NCBI GenBank assembly: GCA_023418995.1
Contig: JAEZYP010000065.1
Location: forward strand, 129,219-193,218
DNA from: Bacillota bacterium
GTDB lineage: Bacteria; Bacillota; Clostridia; Oscillospirales; Acutalibacteraceae
Length of the DNA: 64,000 bases
Direction of reading: 5' to 3'
Position 1 is the stretch's first letter; each line of letters opens with the position of its first letter. The notes beneath the pieces are model-generated. The model ran no database searches, was not told where the DNA came from, and worked only from the letters and a program-made list of their open reading frames with translations. The position numbers and the translations under genes were made by a program. Positions 59,579 to 64,000 of this stretch are shown in pieces.

Positions 59579-61780
59579 TTACTCAACCTGATCCGGCTCA
59601 ACAAATCCTACGGTTACAACCGTACCTGGAGCGACCTTGGTCCCCTCAGGAATACTTTGTGAATTGGAAACGGTGTTTGTTCCAGTGAGCGCGGCTCCGG
59701 TAACCCGAATATTGATTCCTGCATTACCGGCGGCACGGTTTGCTGCCGAGAGCGACAAACCTACGAGCTTCGGCACCGTAACCGTCTTGCTGGAGCTGCT
59801 GTCGTCTGTAAACAGTACGACCGTTCCTCTCTGCGGGATGGTTTTGCCCGGCTCCGGAATCTGAGAAGCTACCTTTTCACCACTGCCGTAAATCTTCGGA
59901 GTCAGATTCGCCTTTGCAAGATCATTTTTCGCCTGCGTCACGGTTTTTCCGGTTACATCCGGTGTTTTTTGATCGAGCTGTGTCAATTCCTTTTCGCTGT
60001 ATTTCCGCTCCACACCCAAATACGGTAGAATCTCCTGCATTGTCTGTGCAAAGGTGGGGCCTGCTACCATACTTCCGTAATAGCTGGAGCCATGCGGTTC
60101 GTCGGCAAAAACAAGCATAATATACTGAGGTCCGTCGGCCGGCGCGAAGCCGCAGTAGGATGCGATATATTCATTTTGCTTTCCTGTTTTCTGGGACGTA
60201 CCGGTTTTGCCGCCGATACGATATCCGGGCACTCCACCGTTCTGAGCCGTTCCAGTTGCCGCGTTTTGCTGTAGAATTGCGCACATGCGTTTTGAAGTTT
60301 CATTGGAAATCACCTGCCGCTTTGGGCTGGTATCTACTGTTTTAATGATATTTCCGCTGTCGTCAATAATCTGGCTTACAACATGGGGCTGTACGATATA
60401 TCCGCCGTTTGCCACCGCGGCGACCGCGGTAAGCATTTGAATGGGTGTAACCGTATTGCTCTGCCCAAAGGACGAGGTTGCCAATTCGACCGGATTGAGC
60501 TGGTCGGCCGTATAATACAGGCTGCGCGACTCACCCGGTAAATCGATTCCAGTCTTCTGGGTCAGTCCGAAAGCGCTGAAATACTTGAAGAACCGTTCCG
60601 GCCCAAGCCTTTGACCAACCTGCATAAAAACTACGTTACTTGAACGACAAATGCCTTCCGCAAACGTCAGGTGCCCAAAGCCGCCGGCATGCCATTCATG
60701 GATCACGGATCCCAGAATATTCAAAGAACCAGGACAGCTGAATCCGGTATTTTCAGATACAACCCCCTCTTCAAGTGCCGCGGAACCGGTAATTGTTTTA
60801 AAAACCGAGCCCGGGTAGTAAACATCGCTTACCGTTTTGTTTCTCCACTGCTTCTGTCGTGCCGCGTTCAGCGCGGCGGTTCTGGCATCGCCCTGCGGCA
60901 TGGCATTAATTTTTGCGGCTTCCGTTTGATCTGCGATGGCAAACGGATTATTCGGGTCGAAGTCTCCCTTTACCGCCATTCCAAGAATCGCACCGGTTTT
61001 AACATTCATCACAATTGCGCCGGCACGCTCCTGAACTTTATTTTTAACCACGCATTCCTCCAGGTTTTTTTCGAGGAAATGCTGCACGACCTCATCGAGC
61101 GTCAACACCAAATTGTATCCGTTCTGCGCCTCTACCTTCTGCTCGTATTGGAACGGCATATCCGTACCAATGGCATTCTTCGCCGTAACCAGCTTGCCGG
61201 GCACGCCGGTTAAATAGCTGTCGTATTTCTCCTCAACGCCGGCGAGCCCCTGACTGTCCGCTCCCGTAAAGCCCAGAACGGTAGCCGCAAACGCGCCGTA
61301 GGGATAATATCTCTTATAGTCCTCGATTAACCGGATTCCGCTTCCGATCTCCTTTTCCTGCTTAAACTTCAGAATTTCATCCTTTACGTCAGTTTCCACC
61401 TTGCGCTTCAGCTCGTCATAGTACGTCTTTTTCTTACTGCGCTCTATGATTTGCGCTTTGTCCATGTCTAATATCTTTGAAAGACCGTCCGCAATTATTT
61501 CCCGGTTCTTATCGGTAATAAACGCGGGTTCCAGCACAACCTTCCAAACCGTTGCGCTTTTGGCGAGCGGCTTCATATTGCAATCAAATATTGTGCCCCT
61601 TTGCGCGCTGATTGTCGTGTTTTTCAGCTGCTGATCCACCGCACGCGTCTGCAGGTCGGCGCCCTCAACAAGCTGCAGCTTGGCAAGGCTAAAAATAATC
61701 GCGCCAAAACCAACCACGATCAAAACCAAGAGGACAAATATCGTCCGTCGCCACATTCGGATCGTCGTGCCTTTTGCCAT
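59579..61780 (-). CDS. Class B penicillin-binding protein with two PASTA domains (SpoVD/FtsI type)
   Basis: The 733-residue protein has one N-terminal helix (about residues 12-32), a PBP dimer domain and a transpeptidase domain with SxxK in YYPGSVFKTITG, SxN in CRSSNVVFM and KTG in GGKTGTSQ. Two PASTA modules follow from about residue 600 (TPDVTGKTVTQAKNDLAKAN and VTVPKLVGLSLSAANRAAG). It crosslinks septal or cortex peptidoglycan with FtsW/SpoVE. A sigma-E-like promoter directly upstream favours SpoVD. AAAGG precedes the ATG. Confidence 0.92.
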   Translation of the reverse strand: MAKGTTIRMWRRTIFVLLVLIVVGFGAIIFSLAKLQLVEGADLQTRAVDQQLKNTTISAQRGTIFDCNMKPLAKSATVWKVVLEPAFITDKNREIIADGLSKILDMDKAQIIERSKKKTYYDELKRKVETDVKDEILKFKQEKEIGSGIRLIEDYKRYYPYGAFAATVLGFTGADSQGLAGVEEKYDSYLTGVPGKLVTAKNAIGTDMPFQYEQKVEAQNGYNLVLTLDEVVQHFLEKNLEECVVKNKVQERAGAIVMNVKTGAILGMAVKGDFDPNNPFAIADQTEAAKINAMPQGDARTAALNAARQKQWRNKTVSDVYYPGSVFKTITGSAALEEGVVSENTGFSCPGSLNILGSVIHEWHAGGFGHLTFAEGICRSSNVVFMQVGQRLGPERFFKYFSAFGLTQKTGIDLPGESRSLYYTADQLNPVELATSSFGQSNTVTPIQMLTAVAAVANGGYIVQPHVVSQIIDDSGNIIKTVDTSPKRQVISNETSKRMCAILQQNAATGTAQNGGVPGYRIGGKTGTSQKTGKQNEYIASYCGFAPADGPQYIMLVFADEPHGSSYYGSMVAGPTFAQTMQEILPYLGVERKYSEKELTQLDQKTPDVTGKTVTQAKNDLAKANLTPKIYGSGEKVASQIPEPGKTIPQRGTVVLFTDDSSSSKTVTVPKLVGLSLSAANRAAGNAGINIRVTGAALTGTNTVSNSQSIPEGTKVAPGTVVTVGFVEPDQVE

Positions 61781-61833
61781 GTTTTAAACCACGCCTTTCC
61801 GGCCAATTTGCCGTATAATTCACAAGTAAATAA

Positions 61834-61864
61834 ATTGTATGAAAATGTAAAAACACGATTTTAC
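61834..61864 (-). promoter_or_regulatory. Candidate sigma-E promoter of the PASTA PBP gene
   Basis: On the minus strand GTAAAATC (61857-61864), a 15-base spacer and CATACAAT (61834-61841). The -10 matches the Bacillus sigma-E consensus exactly and the -35 matches in about six of eight positions. It would give mother-cell expression separate from the main dcw promoter. Confidence 0.5.
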
Positions 61865-61897
61865 AAAAATGAGAGTTAAGATTATCTCTCAACTCTC
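61864..61897 (-). terminator. Weak internal terminator between ftsL and the PASTA PBP gene
   Basis: GAGAGTT and AACTCTC form a 7-bp stem with a 13-base loop; on the minus strand ATTTTTG follows. It may partly stop the vegetative transcript ahead of the candidate sigma-E promoter. Confidence 0.5.
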
Positions 61898-61960
61898 CTT
61901 TTGTTCATACCAAATCTCAACAAAATATCGGTACTAATACTTATTTATAGATTATTTCGT

Positions 61961-62464
61961 TTATGACAACAATTCAAGAAGCGCATTCCATACTGATTCT
62001 AACTGATTCTGATTCTCATTGTTCATAACCTGTGTTTTGTCTCCCGTGGAGAGCTCAATCGGCACAACCTGATTCTGTTCTATTTTTTTCATGCCAAGCT
62101 TCTGAGTGGCGTAGTTCTCCACCGTTTCCAGAGAAAGCTGAGAATCGGACTTCATTTTCATCTGTGTGTAAGCATTCTGCTGTTCATTCAGGGTCTTTGT
62201 CTGTTTGTTCAGCTGATCGGTAAGCTCGGTAAGCTGTACCTGACCGTATACCATTGTGCCGACAATCCCAAGCATCACCAGCAGAGCCATGAAGCCGGAG
62301 AGAATTTTGAGTGGGTTATTCTTGGCTCTTCTGTTTTCTTCCAGCTTTTCCTGCGGAAGCTCAATAATATTGCTTTTCTTCTGCGGTGCTTCCAACTGTC
62401 TTTTGGGTTCAAAAAGCGTAAAATCGTACGCCTCGTTGCTGCTGCGGTAAGCCAAGTTCTCCAT
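61961..62464 (-). CDS. ftsL: Cell division protein FtsL
   Basis: The 167-residue bitopic protein has a cytosolic tail of about 50 residues, one helix (ILSGFMALLVMLGIVGTMVY) and a coiled-coil external part (VQLTELTDQLNKQTKTLNEQ) ending with the YATQKLGMKKIEQNQVVPIE segment typical of FtsL. Assignment rests on this layout and position between rsmH and the PBP gene. The ribosome site AGGGG nearly touches the ATG, so the start may be slightly different. Confidence 0.85.
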   Translation of the reverse strand: MENLAYRSSNEAYDFTLFEPKRQLEAPQKKSNIIELPQEKLEENRRAKNNPLKILSGFMALLVMLGIVGTMVYGQVQLTELTDQLNKQTKTLNEQQNAYTQMKMKSDSQLSLETVENYATQKLGMKKIEQNQVVPIELSTGDKTQVMNNENQNQLESVWNALLELLS

Positions 62465-62490
62465 CCCCTGTCTATGAAAGTGTTTTTATT

Positions 62491-63417
62491 TTATAATTTA
62501 ATACAGACGCGCAGTCTTGCGCTGCGGCTGCGCGGATTTTGTTCCAACTCGGTCTCGCTTGGGGCAAGACCCTTTTTATAAAGAAGCTTTGCTTTGGGCT
62601 TTTTACCGCACACACACACCGGAAAATCCGGCGGGCAGGTGCAACCGGTACACCAAAGAGCCATGCGCTGCTTTACGATTCGGTCCTCCAGAGAATGAAA
62701 GGTAATGACCGCCAGCCTTCCGCCCGGTTTGAGTACCGAGAAGGCAGCCTCCAGCCCTTCTGAGAGCCTGTCCAATTCTCCGTTTACTTCAATCCGAAGC
62801 GCCTGAAAGGTTTTTCTCGCCGGGTGACCCTGTTCGCGCCTGACAGCGGCGGGTACAGACGCTTTTATGACTTCCGCCAGTTCCAGCGTGCTTTCAATCG
62901 ACTTCTGCTCGCGTTCCCGAACAATTCCTTTTGCAATTCTAACGGCATTCCGGTCTTCACCGTAGCGGCTGATGACACGGGCCAGCTCTTGCCAGGAAAG
63001 CTGGTTAACCAAATCCTTAGCGGATACTCCCTGTTTGCTCATCCGCATATCCAGAGGGGCGTCGTTATGATAAGAAAAGCCGCGTTCAGGATTATCGAAC
63101 TGATAAGAGGAAACACCGATGTCGAGTAAGACGCCATCCACCGGGATGAAGCTCAGCTTCGCCGCAACCTCGGCCATTTGAGAAAAATTTGCCTGATAAA
63201 TCACGGATTTCGGATTCCCCTGAAAACGTTCGGTAACAGCCTTAATTGCGTCGGGATCCTGGTCTACGGATAAAAGCCTTCCGGTGGAAAGCCTGTCCAA
63301 TATCGCCTGGGAATGCCCTCCGCCTCCGGCTGTTCCGTCAATATAAAGACCATCCGGCTGAATATTAAGACTGTCTATTGTCTCATCAAACAAAACCGGC
63401 TTGTGCTTAAACTCCAT
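62491..63417 (-). CDS. rsmH: 16S rRNA m4C1402 methyltransferase RsmH (MraW)
   Basis: The 308-residue SAM enzyme starts MEFKHKPVLFDETIDSLNI and has YIDGTAGGGGHSQAIL, the catalytic region GVLLDIGVSSYQFDNPERGF, and HPARKTFQALRIEVNGEL. ATG at 63417 is chosen; a GTG three codons earlier lies inside the ribosome site. It follows mraZ by 18 bases. Confidence 0.95.
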   Translation of the reverse strand: MEFKHKPVLFDETIDSLNIQPDGLYIDGTAGGGGHSQAILDRLSTGRLLSVDQDPDAIKAVTERFQGNPKSVIYQANFSQMAEVAAKLSFIPVDGVLLDIGVSSYQFDNPERGFSYHNDAPLDMRMSKQGVSAKDLVNQLSWQELARVISRYGEDRNAVRIAKGIVREREQKSIESTLELAEVIKASVPAAVRREQGHPARKTFQALRIEVNGELDRLSEGLEAAFSVLKPGGRLAVITFHSLEDRIVKQRMALWCTGCTCPPDFPVCVCGKKPKAKLLYKKGLAPSETELEQNPRSRSARLRVCIKL

Positions 63418-63435
63418 GTTATTCACCGCCCGACG

Positions 63436-63855
63436 TTAAAATTCAAGCAGATCCATAGCTTCGGCGATGCTGTCTTCGGTAAGATTGGAATTAAATTCAT
63501 TCCAGCGCTGAGTACTCCAAATTTCAGCACGGCTGGAAGCGCCGATAAAAGTAATATCCTTTGAAAGGTTTGCGTGATCGCGCAAGGACTGAGGGAGAAG
63601 AACACGCCCCTGCTTATCCGGCTCAACTTCCGCTGCTCCGGAGAAGAAAAAACGCTGAAGCCCCCTCGCTTTGGAAATGGGCATCGCTTTTATCTTATCC
63701 TGAAGTCTTGTCCATTCATCAGGGGAAAGAACAAAAAGGCAACCGTCGAGACCTTTGGTAACGTAGAAAACTTCTCCCAAATCCTCGCGGAATTTAGCCG
63801 GAACAATGACCCGGCCTTTTTGATCAATATTATGTTGGTACTCACCGATCAACAT
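63436..63855 (-). CDS. mraZ: Transcriptional regulator MraZ
   Basis: The 139-residue protein has two AbrB-like SpoVT repeats: MLIGEYQHNIDQKGRVIVPA near the start and EVEPDKQGRVLLPQSLRDHA near residue 75. It binds repeats ahead of its own gene and represses the dcw cluster. ATG at 63855 follows GTGGGG. Four 10-bp repeats of the expected kind lie upstream. Confidence 0.95.
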   Translation of the reverse strand: MLIGEYQHNIDQKGRVIVPAKFREDLGEVFYVTKGLDGCLFVLSPDEWTRLQDKIKAMPISKARGLQRFFFSGAAEVEPDKQGRVLLPQSLRDHANLSKDITFIGASSRAEIWSTQRWNEFNSNLTEDSIAEAMDLLEF

Positions 63856-63887
63856 AAAGCCCCACTTCTCGGGCAGCACAGGTTTGT

Positions 63888-63927
63888 GTCTCCACTTTGT
63901 GCTACTTGCCCCCACCTTTCACCACTT
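63888..63927 (-). promoter_or_regulatory. Four 10-bp MraZ-type repeats
   Basis: On the minus strand the consecutive units are AAGTGGTGAA, AGGTGGGGGC, AAGTAGCACA and AAGTGGAGAC, in perfect 10-bp register. This is the known MraZ box layout (GTGG core, 10-bp period). They lie just after the predicted transcription start, so binding would block the polymerase. Confidence 0.75.
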
Positions 63928-63937
63928 TGTATTTTTG

Positions 63938-63966
63938 ATTATAACGTATCCGATTAAAAATTGCAA
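63938..63966 (-). promoter_or_regulatory. Sigma-A promoter of the dcw cluster
   Basis: On the minus strand TTGCAA (63961-63966), exactly 17 bases, perfect TATAAT (63938-63943). The remaining bases to the window end show no gene. Confidence 0.75.
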
Positions 63967-64000
63967 CCCTAATTTTTTTGGCTAATTTACCCATGATTCT

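Noticed and set aside
1..64000. CRISPR array, tRNA, rRNA or prophage
   Set aside because: No regular spaced repeats, cloverleaf-like sequences, rRNA segments or phage structural genes were seen on either strand.

Overview
The window looks like chromosome of a spore-forming Clostridia member, most likely Oscillospiraceae-like (inference). The reasons are an intact pro-sigma-K gene, a dcw cluster with a PASTA penicillin-binding protein, purine-rich Shine-Dalgarno sites with some GTG/TTG starts, consensus sigma-A promoters, a PhoP-type 11-bp Pho box, and Firmicutes families such as CFI-box-CTERM, a DUF6106-like protein and YkpA/YbiT-type ABC-F. No rRNA, tRNA, CRISPR array or prophage was seen. 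Most genes lie on the minus strand.

Layout: 0.1-2 kb holds a Rieske-FAD oxidoreductase and a GNAT acetyltransferase. 2.1-9.5 kb is a phosphate operon (pstS-pstC-pstA-pstB-phoU-phoP/B-phoR) behind a Pho box; PstC carries an extra N-terminal membrane domain. 9.6-13.4 kb has manA and a polar amino acid ABC importer whose binding-protein gene is separated from its permease gene by a structured terminator region. 13.4-22.6 kb is mixed: Xaa-Pro aminopeptidase, a small AT-rich membrane protein, citrate synthase with a MarR regulator, an ABC-F protein, a possible 30-residue protein, a CFI-box protein and sigK. 22.8-23.3 kb is a decayed IS1182-type element.

23.4-37.4 kb is a glycerophosphodiester/glycerol-phosphate region: UgpC-A-E-B importer, cytosolic GlpQ, sn-glycerol-1-phosphate dehydrogenase, HAD phosphatase, SGNH hydrolase, MgtC, and a GlpA-like/GlpB-like/DUF1667 oxidoreductase set. 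A LacI-type regulator sits next to it. Import, hydrolysis to glycerol 3-phosphate and oxidation to dihydroxyacetone phosphate form a coherent route, and the G1P dehydrogenase links the same triose pool to glycerol 1-phosphate. 38-40 kb holds a stand-alone ribulokinase. 40-48.2 kb is a putrescine operon (potABCD, aldehyde dehydrogenase, putrescine and GABA aminotransferases) that converts imported putrescine towards GABA and succinate semialdehyde. A PII gene and a divergent LuxR-type regulator lie upstream.

49.9-51.6 kb is a broken M56 (BlaR1-type) gene lying between two nearly identical terminator hairpins. 51.8-64 kb is a dcw cell-division/peptidoglycan cluster (mraZ, rsmH, ftsL, PASTA PBP, a small Mur-ligase-like gene, mraY, ftsW/spoVE, murG, murA, ftsQ, ftsZ) preceded by four 10-bp MraZ-type repeats. 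It lacks murC, D, E, F and B. The murE/murF position is occupied by a 167-residue protein that looks like a shrunken Mur ligase with a destroyed P-loop; this is the most unusual gene in the window.
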